From positions 93,645 to 157,644 of the forward strand of contig NW_019775801.1 in assembly GCF_001039355.2 (NCBI RefSeq): a stretch of DNA of 64,000 bases, written 5' to 3'. This document shows positions 35,617-46,559 of this stretch, piece by piece. Below the pieces are notes generated by a model. That model searched no databases and had not been told where the DNA came from. It was given only the letters and a program-made list of their open reading frames with translations. Within the stretch, counting starts at the first letter, position 1, and each line of letters begins with the position of its first letter. The DNA is from Lingula anatina. Its lineage: Eukaryota > Brachiopoda > Lingulata > Lingulida > Lingulidae. Both the position numbers and the translations under genes were made by a program.

Positions 35617-35830
35617 GACCCCAAACTTACAAAGATGAAAGATGACCCTAATATAAGTGTAACAGCTGCCTATAGTATTATAGGTTAGGTCTGTGTAGTT
35701 TCTGAAAATCAGCACAAATAAACTTAATTATTTTTGCAAAAAATTCCCATTTTTAGACAATTTTGGCCCGTTTGACCTTGAGTTGAAGGTCAAAGGTCAA
35801 ATTCAAGGGCATATCTGAAATTTCCACTTA
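35617..35830 (+). repeat. dispersed repeat L, copy 1
   Basis: Shares AATTGACCCCAAACTTACAA, AGGTCTGTGTAGTTTC and GCACAAATAAA with 60241-60365. Contains another perfect AGGTCAAAGGTCA at 35787-35799. Non-coding. Confidence 0.7.
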
Positions 35831-35948
35831 TGAATTTCGGTCAGCCATCTATAGAAAATTTTCCCATAATTCCTTTGGTTTGGGAGATTTTAGCATTTGA
35901 TTTTGCCCATTTTGGACAAGGGTGCATTGCGAGGAGTGCCGCACCTAG

Positions 35949-36227
35949 ACCTGTGCACCAAGAAAGCCCAAAATGTATATGGAACGAGATGAGATTAAAT
36001 GTAACCGAAATCCAACAGATGCATACGCAGGCTCCTGTAGTCTAGGAAGAGAAGCAGTAAGGGTGACATGTCAATGGAGTGAGTGGATATGGCAGAGCCA
36101 GCGGACGAGACGTGTCGGGACTAAAACCATGTGTACCGGCAGTGCCTGCGCTGGCGGTACAATTAAAACAACCTACAACAAAAACTGCAGGAATGACGAA
36201 GCTGATATCCAAATTGGCCTAAATTGA
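35949..36227 (+). CDS. candidate exon of a cysteine-containing protein, plus strand
   Basis: From acceptor CCGCACCTAG the frame is open for about 92 codons to a TGA stop and holds regularly placed cysteines, with motifs KCNRNPTDAYAGSC, LGREAVRVTC, QWSEWIWQS and TMCTGSACAGG. WSEW followed by Arg-rich and MC/AC segments faintly recalls a thrombospondin type 1 repeat, but spacing does not fit well enough to call one. Two decayed relatives (28425-28525 and 47975-48200) share the LG(R/G)E and VTC parts. It lies inside an intron of the minus-strand gene. It could be the last exon of a gene whose other exons I could not find, or an exapted repeat. Confidence 0.35.
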   Translation, partial: TCAPRKPKMYMERDEIKCNRNPTDAYAGSCSLGREAVRVTCQWSEWIWQSQRTRRVGTKTMCTGSACAGGTIKTTYNKNCRNDEADIQIGLN

Positions 36228-36294
36228 ACTATCAACCTTACTGTTAAAATTTTCTTTCATGATTTATAGTGGTGGCTAAAATGGAGCGACATAC

Positions 36295-36428
36295 CATTGG
36301 GCTCTGCCTGCTGAGCGCTGTCACTTTCAAAAGATGAAGAATGCTCTTGTGTTGATCATTTAGCATATCTTGTAAGGAGACTTGGAAATTTGATAACTTT
36401 GTATCAATTCTTTGGCTTAGAACTTCAT
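36295..36428 (-). CDS. unrecognised minus-strand gene, exon 3 (134 nt)
   Basis: Bounded by acceptor AATTTTAG and donor AATG|GTATGT. It completes an Asp codon and reads EVLSQRIDTKLSNFQVSLQ, then DMLNDQHKSIL, a heptad-like pattern of Ile/Leu/Phe typical of a coiled coil, ending exactly on a codon boundary. All three possible joints to its neighbours keep the frame open. Confidence 0.55.
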
Positions 36429-36910
36429 CTAAAATTATTAATTATCTGAATACAATTCTTTACAATTTACAAGTACAGAATAATTAACATGGGAAGACAA
36501 ACTGGCATAACTTATGGGTAAGCATACAAAGATTGTTTGTCTTGTTCCCATGAAATACTGCTGGTATCATGGTCCAATACTAGTTCATATATTTAACAGC
36601 CAAAAGCGCTGAAGACAGATTAAGTTTTATACATGTACCATCTATCTATTTCTATTACATATATACATGTATTTAAGTCAATTTGTGCTTGTGCAAACAA
36701 TATAAATTGAGCAAATATGATCAAGTTAAATCATAGCTAGGCCACTGTCAAATGTGGCAAAAAATCAATGTAGGCATTGGTAATTTATTCATATTTATTA
36801 GACAATGCACAATTTTTTTTTCAAGACTACATCTTAAACCTAGCTTTAAAATTGGAAAGAAATGTCTATTTCCAATGAATTTCCATATACATTTGTATTA
36901 TGTAACTCAC

Positions 36911-37031
36911 CAAGCACAGATAAAACTTTTTCAGCAGAAATATCTAGTTTCTGGTTAACTGCAGCAGATTGGTTTAACGCACCAGTACATTCCTCTTCTT
37001 GATTTTGTTGTCCTCCAAGGCTGAAGGGTGC
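36911..37031 (-). CDS. unrecognised minus-strand gene, exon 2 (121 nt)
   Basis: Bounded by acceptor TTTTGGAATCAG and donor CTTG|GTGAGT. It enters in phase 0 and encodes 40 residues: a Gln/Glu-rich hydrophilic half (APFSLGGQQNQEEECTG) and then a probable helical half (NQKLDISAEKVLSVL) that leads into the coiled-coil pattern of exon 3. The sequence has protein-like composition unlike the AT-rich repeats around it. I do not recognise the family. A nuclear or scaffold protein is possible but unsupported. The gene has no obvious start in the window; upstream exons should lie above 37.7 kb. Confidence 0.55.
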
Positions 37032-37229
37032 CTGATTCCAAAATATAACTCAAATTAATTACGTACTGATGTGTCTATGAAATGGCTTAATAAAAATATA
37101 TGAATGAAGAACAAAATAAGAGGATCAAAAAGACTTCAAAAGTTATCTCCTGAGAATGCACCTAGACAATGCAATTATAGGCACATTATAAATACAGGTA
37201 GATGCAGTAGCACACACACACTAACCGCA

Positions 37230-37510
37230 TTAACAAAATCTAACTGAGACCCTGAAATTGACCTTTGATCTACTTTTCACCATGAAGTGAACTTTGCAAC
37301 TTTTGTCTCTTATACCTCCAAAACTGTCAGAGATACACTCATAATTACTATTGAATTTGAATAGGAAGTCATATACTAACAATCTATGACCTTGAAATTG
37401 ACTTTTGACCTTTTTTTCATCATGAACTGAACTTTGCAAATTTTCCGTCCCTAGCTTATATCTCCAAAACTGGCAGAGATACGCCCATAGTTACTATTTT
37501 TCAGTATTAT
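37230..37510 (-). repeat. repeat K, reverse copy
   Basis: Reverse-complement units with AAATTGACCTTTGATCTACTT and CATGAAGTGAACTTTGCAA, two partial copies. Lies in the intron between exons 1 and 2 of the minus-strand gene. Confidence 0.8.
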
Positions 37511-37578
37511 CATCGTCTCTTATATATTTAACATCATAATATTGGAGCAATAAGTAATTCTCTGTTTCCTCTCTTTAC

Positions 37579-37678
37579 CTGTGTACCACCATCCTGTGCA
37601 TTACCCCAGAAACATCCATTACTCTGCATAGGGACTGAACTTTCCACTGGGAAACTTCCATCAAGCAATGATTCATAT
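37579..37678 (-). CDS. unrecognised minus-strand gene, exon 1 found (100 nt)
   Basis: Bounded by acceptor TTTTTTCAAG and donor ACAG|GTAAAG. After one base finishing a codon it reads YESLLDGSFPVESSVPMQ and a Gly/Asn-rich end (WGNAQDGGTQ). One alternative frame is also open but runs into a stop in exon 2, so the chain selects this frame. It is not the first exon, since it begins inside a codon. Confidence 0.5.
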
Positions 37679-37712
37679 CTTGAAAAAAGTTTTATAAAGG
37701 AGATAGAGACTA

Positions 37713-38144
37713 ATGAATTACATTTGTGGCACTTAAATTAAAAATTTTAAACAATAAATAAGACAGAAAAGCTGTCAAATGTACAGACAAAAAGCAGAAA
37801 ATAATGATACATAAAAAGGGTTATTTTGCCAAGTTTGATGCAATAAAACATTATGCTTAACAGAAAAATCAATGCCAAACATTAATTATGAACATATAGG
37901 GAATACAAATGTGAGGAACCTTTTTCCATGGCTGTGGTACAGTGTATGTCTATTGCATTAAGTATAATAAATGCTGCATAAAAAAAAAAGAAAAAGGATA
38001 AGTTCAGGAATAATAGTCAGATGGGGTTAGTAAACTCCACCTATACCCAAGCCATAATCATCAGTCCTATAAGTTTGAAGACAATAAGACAAACAGTTTT
38101 CCATGAAATGTGTTATCTGAATTGCATTTAGTATGATACATGCT

Positions 38145-38208
<64 letters not shown>
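37713..38208 (+). repeat. duplicated segment before N at 38209
   Basis: ATGAATTACATTTGTGGCAC at 37713 recurs at 38210 and the two copies run in parallel through GCAGAAAATAATGATACATA to the A-rich end. The left copy ends in a 63-base A run directly before the N; the right copy ends in an A-rich tract at 38636-38668. Sequence belongs to repeat J. The arrangement fits unmerged contig ends meeting at a homopolymer. Confidence 0.85.
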
Positions 38209-38209
38209 N

Positions 38210-38668
38210 ATGAATTACATCTGTGGCACTTAAATTAAAAATTTTGAACAATAAACAAGACAGAAAAGCTGTCAAATGTACAGACAAAAAGCAGAAAATA
38301 ATGATACATAAAAAAGGTTATTTTGCCAAGTTTGATGCAATAAAACATTATGCTTAACAGAAAAATCAATGCCAAACATTAATTATGAACATATAGGGAA
38401 TACAAATGTTAAGAAGCCTTTTCCATGGCTGTGGTACAATGTATGTCTATTGCATTAAGTATAATAAATGCTGCATAAAAAAAAAAAAAGAAAAAGGATA
38501 AGTTCAGGAATAATAGCAAACTCCACCTATACCCAAACCATAATCATCATGCAGTTCTATAAGTTTGAAGACAATAAGACAAACAGTTTTCCATGAAATG
38601 TGTTATCTGAATTGCATTTAGTATGATACATGCTGCAAAAAAAAAAAAAATAAAAAAAAAAAAAAAAA
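38210..38668 (+). repeat. duplicated segment after N at 38209
   Basis: Right-hand partner of 37713-38208, with small indels (for example the AGTCAGATGGGGTT near 38015 is missing here). Confidence 0.85.
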
Positions 38669-38781
38669 GTGGTCTGATCGAGCTAATTTTTAAAAAATTT
38701 TAAATAACACTGATCACTTCTGTATTGCATATTGTTTGAATTGCATATAGTATAATATATGCTGAAAAAAATATTATGATA

Positions 38782-40300
38782 CATGGGCATAACCAGGCAT
38801 ACGCACGGTTGCACTGTGCGTACAATATTTTGGGCTAACCATGTTATTATTCTCTATAAGTTCAGTGTATTTTTCAAGGAATATAATCAAAAATCCCCTT
38901 CGGTTGTATGTTAACGTCACCTGAATGTACAAATCCTCTGTATTTGCACCAATGTTCTGACTCCCCTTCTCGTTTGCTTTCACAGAACTGAGGTAAACAT
39001 TGTCCATCTAGCTGGGACTTCCGTTACCTCTTAATTAGAGGGTAAAGTGCCCTTCAGCTCTCTGGTAGCCTTTTTCTTGAGTGAATCGAACGCACTCTCG
39101 CTGCAGATATTTATCTTAGGTAAAAATCTACTTGTGTGTTATTTTCAAAGAACAGTTCCAGCAGACCTGGGGGCACTAGATAAAATCTGAACATCGGGCT
39201 AAACAAGGAGTCATAGAAACAAAGGGAGATTGATTTTTCCTGCAAAGCTTCAAAGAATTTTTACACAGACTAGATCCAGCTTAACCCTCCAAACTAACAG
39301 GGTGGCATGGGCAATTTTTACAATTACAAACAAATAATTAAACTTATACATATCAGAACTTTATCCTGTAATATAACTGGTTGATTTGGGGAGCCATGCA
39401 TCTGCATGTAAGCTGAGTGATACCATAGAGTGTATATAAGTTCAACTTAGAGAAGCTGACCATGGATATCACAAAGTGGATAGCAAGAAGGCGTATATAT
39501 AATAATTGTACAACGATCAACTGCTTTTCAGATCATTTTCTGAGAACTCAGGATAACTGCAGCAAACCACATTGAACAACACTACCGCACTGTTATTCAG
39601 AATTTAGCTCGATACAAGCAGGCACAATCTGCATAAGTGCCCAAAGTTGTTGTCAGTAAGCCCCTAGTTAAATAAATATACCGTTATGGGCAAGGCTTTT
39701 CCCAGCCGTCCAGCCGTCTTTTGGATGGCTGCTGACATCACCAGACGGCCTATATTTTCAAAGACGGCTAACAGCTTACGGATTTTATTTTATTTTATTA
39801 TTTTATTTTTTTTTTTTTTGAAAAATGATGTCTTTGCTTGTCAGGGTGACCGTTGACGTTGTAAGAAATTTATTATAGTAATTTGATGTACCCAGCTTTT
39901 ATGATGCGTCACAGACTCACAGTTAAATGGTACTACTTTTATTTGTAGTGCACGCTGATATTCAGTCACAACGAAACTACTTTTTTTTCTAACCCTCCCT
40001 CCCCATTGAAATTTATTATTTTAAATTTTTTTTTAAATTTCATTTTTACCGCCCCCCCCCCTCCCCATTTTGGACAGCCTGTACCCCAATCCTTGTTTCC
40101 GGGTGAAATAATGTAATGGAACTTAAATCGCCGGATTGTATTTTACTTGATGATTTTATTTCTGGTGAAAACTGAGCTATGATATTTGGCACATTTAATT
40201 TTATCTGCCCTTTATCTGTTTGCATAAGTGTACATTTAGCCATACCTGGGAATTTTGAAAATCTGTGCGTACAATTTTAAAAGGTCTGGTTACGCCCCTG
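38782..40300. mobile_element. 1.5-kb non-autonomous DNA transposon
   Basis: Ends CATGGGCATAACCAG (38782) and CTGGTTACGCCCCTG (40300) are inverted repeats with two differences, and GTGCGTAC lies close inside both ends. The element is flanked by identical tgata (38777-38781 and 40301-40305), a 5-bp target duplication. The interior has no convincing transposase. An internal stretch near 39700-39775 contains repeated GCCGTC/GACGGC. Confidence 0.8.
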
Positions 40301-40379
40301 TGATATAACAAATTAAGCTGGTTTTCCAACTTGAGCTGTGTGTCAATCCTCTTCTTGTACATTACAAAATAAGAAGTAA

Positions 40380-43300
40380 AACAGTTTTCCTTTTATAGAG
40401 TTTGTGGTTGAAGCACACAAATTAGGTTTTTTGACAATTTTATAATTTTACATACTGATTTACAGCATAATCACCATCAATTTTAATCACCTACTATACC
40501 TAACATGGACAGTCAGAAAATGAAATTACAATTCCGTTTTAAGCCCCCTAAGTCCCACACTGAAAATGCCAATTAACATGTGAAAAATTAAAATTTCACA
40601 AAGAACTGCACTGCTTCCAGAAAAAAATGAAATCAGGCTGGTTTTCCAACTGAAGCCGCAATTCAGTAATATGAATCTTTTCAGTAAGTTTGAGAATCAG
40701 TAGTAACCTGGTTTTCGCGTAATTACCTGTCCCTACAGCAGCAGTGCCCAAAATAACGTTTTCTCCTACATTGATGCAATATTGCATAATGTTTAACAGC
40801 AAAATGACCATCAATTTTTTATAATCATATACAATTATCAAATGTCATGGATATTCAGAAAACATGACAAGCAAAGGTCTTCAAGCCCAAGTTCAAAGTC
40901 ACACCTTGAAAATGCCAATATGTGAAAAATGCAAATTTCATAGAAAAACTTTATAACTTCCACAAAAATAAACCAATCATATGGTTTTCCAAATTTATAA
41001 ATGAAGATGTATTTTAGTCCCATGTTTCCTTTCTGGAAGTTTGTAAATAGCAAGTGACATGATTTTCCTGAAATGGTCACTATTGCGACAGTGCCCAAAA
41101 TAAGGGCTTCTTCAAATGCAATATTACATGTTTAACAGCATAATCACCACCAGTTTAATTATGCACTGCAGGTAACATGTGTATTTAGAAATTGTGACTG
41201 GCAATGGTGTTCAGGCCCATCACTAGTGGGCTAGATTTAAAGTGCAATTTAAGAGCACAAGTGATCTTACAGGATCTTAAAAATTACAGCAGTAGTCTTA
41301 AAAAGGACTGAATCTGCTTTTAAGATCAAAAATGATCTAACATCTACTTAAGTGATCAAGCAGTTTCCTTCCCTCACAATAGGGGATGCCCCCCTCACAA
41401 TAGAGGACACCTCTGCTCACAATAGGTGAATGTGTAAGGGGAGACAACTTAATTGGCTGTCAGACTAGAAATGGTCTTACTCATATTTTAAGACCATGTA
41501 AGACTATTTGTGCTCTTAAATTGCACTTTAAGACCAAATCAAGCCCACTAGTGCATGGAACCCCAAAGTCACACCTTGCAAATGCCAAAAAGTAAACAAG
41601 GGATTAATGAAATGAGTTAATTTCCATTTTCAACACGTTTTTACATAATACAAAATAACCTATTTACTACCACTTTTAAATGGTAACTAACAAAATTGCT
41701 GATATGGGAAAAATATCAATAACTCAAATTAAAATGTGATGGTCATTTTCGAACCTGACCTGTACGTACTTCAATAAGATTGATCACTCCTGTGAGTTTC
41801 AAGACAATAGCCCTCTCAGTGTTCCTTGCATTGTGTTAACAGTATTGCATATATGCCGAAAAAGGAAATAAAGATTTAAAACAAGGCAGCAAAGCTGTCA
41901 AATGTACAGACAAAAAGCAGAAAATAATAATGCACAAAATAGGATACTTTCAATTCTGATGCAATAATACATTATACTTAACTGGAAAGTCAATATCAAA
42001 TTTTAATTATGCACAACAGGTAAAAGTAAAATGAAAGTAAAAGCAAATTAAGGCTTCAGGCCCTTGAGAGTTCAAGTTCACACTTAGAAAATACCAGAAT
42101 GAGAAAAATGAAATTTCACAAAAAATGCATAAATTCAATAAAAAATGATAATCCAGTAGGGCTTGTTTTCTAATTTGAGCTGTATGAAATTCTAAGAATC
42201 ATTCTTGTAAGTTGAAAAAATAATAAGTTGCACAGTTTTCTTTTCATAACCTTTGTGGCGACAGTGTACAAAGTAGGTTTTTTGTCAATACTGATGCAAT
42301 ATTACATACCAATTACCGCCAATTTTAATTATCTACTATAAATAACATGGACATTTAGAAAATTTGATTACCACTGGGCTTCTAAGTCCCACATTGAAAA
42401 TGCCAAAATGTGAAAAATGAAAATTTCACAAAAATGCACAATGGAAAAGAAGCCTGGAAAAGCTGTATTTTATCCTGTGTTTTTTTTCCTGTAAGTTTAA
42501 GACAAGCAAGTGACATGGTTTTTCTTTAATGGTCACTATAAAGGCAGTGCCCAAAATAGGGTTTTCTTCAATTTTGATGCAATATTAAATAATGCTTAAC
42601 AGCATAATGTCCATCAATTTTTAATAATAATAAAAAAAGTATCATGGCTATTCAGAAAATGTGACTTGCAAAGGTCTTCAAGCCAATGGAAGTTCAAATT
42701 CAAACTTTGAAAATGCCGATATGTGAAAAATAAAATTTTTGCCAAAAAAAAAAAATGTATAACTCCCAGAAAAATTAACTAATAAGACAGATTTTCCAAC
42801 TGAAGCTGTATTTTAGTCCTGCTTCCTTCCTGTAAGTATGAGAAGATTAAGTGACATGGTTTCCTTTAATGGTCACTATGGAGGCAGTGCCCAAAATAGG
42901 GTTTTCTTAAGCTTTGAAACAATATTTCATTATGCTTAACAGCATGATAACCATTAATTTTTAATAATAAAATAAAAGCATCATGGGATATTCAGAAAAT
43001 ATGACTAGCAAAAGTATTTAAGCCATAGAAGTTCATAGTCATACCTTTAAAATGCCAAAATGTCAACAAGAGATAACTGTGCTGAAAAGAGTTTATTTCC
43101 ATTTTCAACACCAACTTACATAAAACAAAATGATCAATTTACTGTCATTATTATATATATGATAAACTAAGGACATTGTTGACATAGGAAAAATATCAAT
43201 AGAACAATTTAAGTTTCCAATCTGATTCATTCTGAACATAGTTAAGGGTTGAACCTGACAAACTGCAATGATATGAGTTTATTTTTATTTTTGACACTTC

Positions 43301-43490
43301 ATTACACACTACACGATAACAGGTTTACTATCATTTTTATACAATCAACTGACAATATTGTAAAGATGCAGAAAATGTTTAAAGGACTCTTTTAAGTATC
43401 TAATTAGTTCAATAACCTAAGAATTAAATCTGAGGAAAAACCACTTATATCTAAAAAAAAAAACAGCATAACTTCATCAAAACTGAATCA
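40380..43490 (+). repeat. repeat J array, segment 2 (largest)
   Basis: At least six degenerate units; the landmark TTTTGATGCAATATTA or similar and GCAAAGGTCTTCA recur at roughly 350-400 bp. A TIR element (41221-41553) interrupts one unit. Every open frame in it is repeat-derived. Confidence 0.85.
41221..41553. mobile_element. 333-bp TIR transposon with long inverted ends
   Basis: CACTAGTGGGCT at the left and AGCCCACTAGTG at the right; the match continues inward for about 40-46 bp with a short insertion in the right arm (AAAGTGCAATTTAAGAGCACAA in both). It interrupts a repeat J unit at gcccat/catggaa, giving a 3-bp target duplication (cat). Inside, CTCACAATAG recurs three times. A 3-bp duplication is typical of PIF/Harbinger (inference). 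Confidence 0.9.
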
Positions 43491-43503
43491 ATCAAGCTTA
43501 CAC

Positions 43504-43728
43504 CCCATTTCCATAGATTTATAGATCGATCCATCCCTGTGGGGAGTCTCACTAGATTACTGTCAGCTTGGCTGGCTTAAGCGTCTGTCCCGCCTACTAA
43601 AAGCTGTAAGGGGGTAATTAACTATGGTGCCCGCTCGGCTGACTGCAATTTAGCGTGAACCCCCAGGGAGTTAGGTCGATCTAAATCTTAATCTTTAGAT
43701 CGATCTAAATCTCTGGGAAAGCACCCTT
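43504..43728. mobile_element. TIR family D, copy 1
   Basis: The ends contain ATAGATCGATCCATCC and, inverted, GTTAGGTCGATCTAAATC. Interior landmarks are GGGAGTCTCACTAGATTACTG and GGGGTAATTAACT. Related copies lie at 45421-45752, 47471-47650 and 54247-54656. Non-coding. Confidence 0.8.
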
Positions 43729-43854
43729 AGTTTCAAACTTGATCTGTATATTAGTCAACTGATCACTCCTGTGGGTTGCAAGACAACAGGCTGATATTGG
43801 TTTTCCTTGAAACAGCATAAATGGTACGATCATGTGATTTTAAATTTGACCTGC

Positions 43855-44360
43855 GTTTAATGAATATTCATCAGTTTTATAAGTTTAAAGCTAAAAGGTA
43901 AAATGGTTTTCCACTTATCGTGTTATCGGTGAAAGTGCACGGTGATGGCAACGGAAACAACGACAACGTCAGATGCAGGCAACAGCTATATGTATAATAT
44001 ATGACAGCTATATGTCTGTACATAAAATTTGTCCAATCAGGCCACTTTTCAAACTCAACCTGTATTTTATGAATATTCAACAGGTCCATGAGTTTGGAGA
44101 CAAAAGGTAAAAAGGTTTCAAACAGCCACATCAGAGGCAGGAGGCGGCTATATTTACAGACACATCTGTGTCAGTACATAAAAAGGGGCATAACTTCATC
44201 AAAACTGAGCCGATCAAGATAACTTTCAAATTTCATTTGTATATTAGTCCTATGAATCAGTCACGCAAGTTTTAAAGCAAAATATAACATGGTTTTCATT
44301 CATGTTACATGTATCTGTATAACAGAGGATAAAATATGCAGAAAAAAGTGAAAAAGAGCA
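43855..44360 (+). repeat. repeat J, second-half units
   Basis: Landmarks ATGAATATTCATCAG, GGTAAAATGGTTTTCCAC, TGTTATCGGTGAAAGTGCAC and CAGACACATCTGTGT, seen also at 56440-56940 and reversed at 12920-13150. Confidence 0.8.
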
Positions 44361-44367
44361 CTGATTT

Positions 44368-44534
44368 CAGGGGCGGATTGAGGCTGTCTCCTGGGTCTTC
44401 TGGAGGACGGTCAGATTTTCAAGTTTACATGGTGGGTATCAATTTTTTTACTGTCAGAAGACGGTCAAAATGGAGGATGGATCAACAAAGATAATTTGGA
44501 AGACTATCAGGAAATATCTGTGGATCTACCCCTG
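44368..44534. mobile_element. 167-bp TIR element, CAGGGGCGGATTG ends, copy 1
   Basis: Left CAGGGGCGGATTGAGG, right ATCTACCCCTG, flanked by identical gattt pentamers (44363-44367 and 44535-44539). Internal ATCAACAAAGATAA and CAAGTTTACAT are shared with the copy at 51706-51891. Confidence 0.85.
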
Positions 44535-44539
44535 GATTT

Positions 44540-45420
44540 CATAAAATTTGTATTTCAGTAAAATTTGTGCTATGGCTTAGTAATTTATGGTCCTGTTATA
44601 AAGTTTCATGACTACTTGATACTTAAGGAACCAAGTGATTTTATAACCAACATCTCACAGCTAGCTCCACAATGGACAATCAAGACCGACTAGCAGCAAA
44701 CACCTGACACAAAATTTGGTTTAAAAAAATAATAAAACAAATAAAGATGCACAAAATATATCATTTTGTGAATTCTGATGCAATAATGAACAAAGCTTAG
44801 CAGCACAATCAACATTTAAAATCCCAATAATCAGAACTGCATTTATGCTGAAAAAAAAACAAAAAAAAAAACAAACAATTTTTGAAAACCTTGCCTTATC
44901 ATGTCTGATCAGTCAGTTAAAATGAGGAGTGATAGTTCTGCTGCATAGGAATCATAAGGAAGAATCAAGCAACCTCAAACAACCAAAGGGTGAATGCATT
45001 TAAATTATTAAAAAGAGATGGAAGGAAAATTTTTCTTCTGCACAAAAGGAGATGGTGAAGCAATTACTATCATGAACTGAGACCACCAAAGAAGTTGCCA
45101 AGGGAATATACAATGTCTGGATGTCCAAGAACATCTTCCCTTTTTGAGAATATATTCAACAGAATAATTGTCATATTGGGGCTACAGATAAAAAGCATTG
45201 TGCTTATATACAATGCATCTTCTATCATAAACATTCTTTAATTGTCAAGTTTTGATTGAACTTTTAACTTTCATCTAAGGAGATGAGGTAAGATAAAGAA
45301 TTAAGAGCTCCCTCATCGAATGCGCACGCTGGTTGTAATTTTACATTTATTGGGGCTTTTCTTTTTTAATTTCATGCGATTTTTTTTTTCACAGCAGTAA
45401 GGAAACAGCTAGTATATAAG
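44540..45420. other. non-coding, nothing recognised
   Basis: AT-rich. A stretch near 45010-45160 reads like a broken coding relic but I could not assign it. Confidence 0.35.
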
Positions 45421-45752
45421 ACCCCATTCCCAGAGATTAGATCGATTCAACTAGATCACCCTAACTCCCTGGGGGTTCACGCTAAATAGCTGTCAGCCGA
45501 GCGGACACAAAAGTTAATTAGCCCCTTACAGCTTGTGGTAGGCGGGACGGACATTTAAGCCAGATTATCTGACAGTAATCTAGTGAGACTCCCCACGGGG
45601 ATAGATTGATCTAAAATCTATGGGAATGCGCCCTACTACAAGCTGTAAGGGGGTAATTAATTTATGTGCGCGGTCGGCTGACTGTAATTTAGCGTGAACC
45701 CCTAGGGAGTTAGGTCGATCTAGATGGATCGATCTAAATCTCTGAAAATGCC
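45421..45752. mobile_element. TIR family D, copy 2 plus a partial copy
   Basis: 45421-45636 is a full copy in the opposite sense to 43504-43728. It is followed directly by a half copy (45637-45752) that starts inside the element at ACTACAAGCTGTAAGGGGG, so a partial tandem duplication has occurred. Confidence 0.8.
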
Positions 45753-46168
45753 CTCTAAGTGTGTCAGGAGTGTTTACGCATGGATATTCGTGCTAATTCG
45801 GGGGTAAGACTTCGTGAAATATATAAAAAAATTATTAAAAAAAGTCTTGGAACAATGAAGTTAGGTAATTACACCTTACATGCTTTCCATGAAATCTTCG
45901 GAGTGACTTCGCTCGTCTGCTACATTGAACATTGCAAATAGTGTTATATAAAACCAAGACAAAGCATATGAAAATGTAATCAAATAGAAAAATGAAAACG
46001 AGTGGATATTTTATGCTGTCTAGTTCTTTTACCTTTCTTATCATAAGAATTTTAATCAAAATAATAAAAGTTGCCAATGTTATCATCGTTGTTTTCAGTT
46101 TATTTATGTACTTCATCTGTGTGCATTCTTTAAATTCGATGAAGCCGCAGAAAAAAAACTATGACCCA

Positions 46169-46316
46169 TGACCAACCTCTACCACAGGGTGGCAGAATAT
46201 TTGAAAAAGGCAGAGAATGAAATGACTGTCTATTTATCTAAAGACATATCTGTGAATATCTTGTGAAAAATTAATCTGTCGCCCATCCCCTGGCAGAGGG
46301 TGACATTTGCCTAGCT
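46169..46316. mobile_element. short derivative of TIR family B
   Basis: Ends CCTCTACCACAGGGTG and CCCCTGGCAGAGGGTG correspond to the ends of 32878-33312. The interior matches its left 110 bp in reverse (TTTATCTAAAGACATATCTG). About 150 bp, so an internally deleted version. Confidence 0.75.
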
Positions 46317-46559
46317 TTCGATCGAGTAATAAAGACCCTTTTTCCGCGTCCCTTTTTCCCTTTTAAAGACCCTTTTTCCGTTGGGAGTCCTTATCTGACT
46401 CTGTTAAGAACAGTGCTAAGTTTTTGATCAGTTCTAACATCAGTTCTAACATCTCCAGAAAACAAAACAAATAACTAGAGGATCAGAGAGGCGATGCCGC
46501 CTCCGGATATTGTACCACCAGCTGAAGTAAGCGCATTCGTGTGGAAAAAAAAAAAAAAA

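Noticed and set aside
35949-36227. Calling a thrombospondin type 1 domain from WSEW and following cysteines
   Set aside because: Cysteine number and spacing do not match the domain closely enough.
38027-38287. Minus-strand frame with a run of Phe
   Set aside because: It translates a poly-A run next to an N and repeat J sequence.
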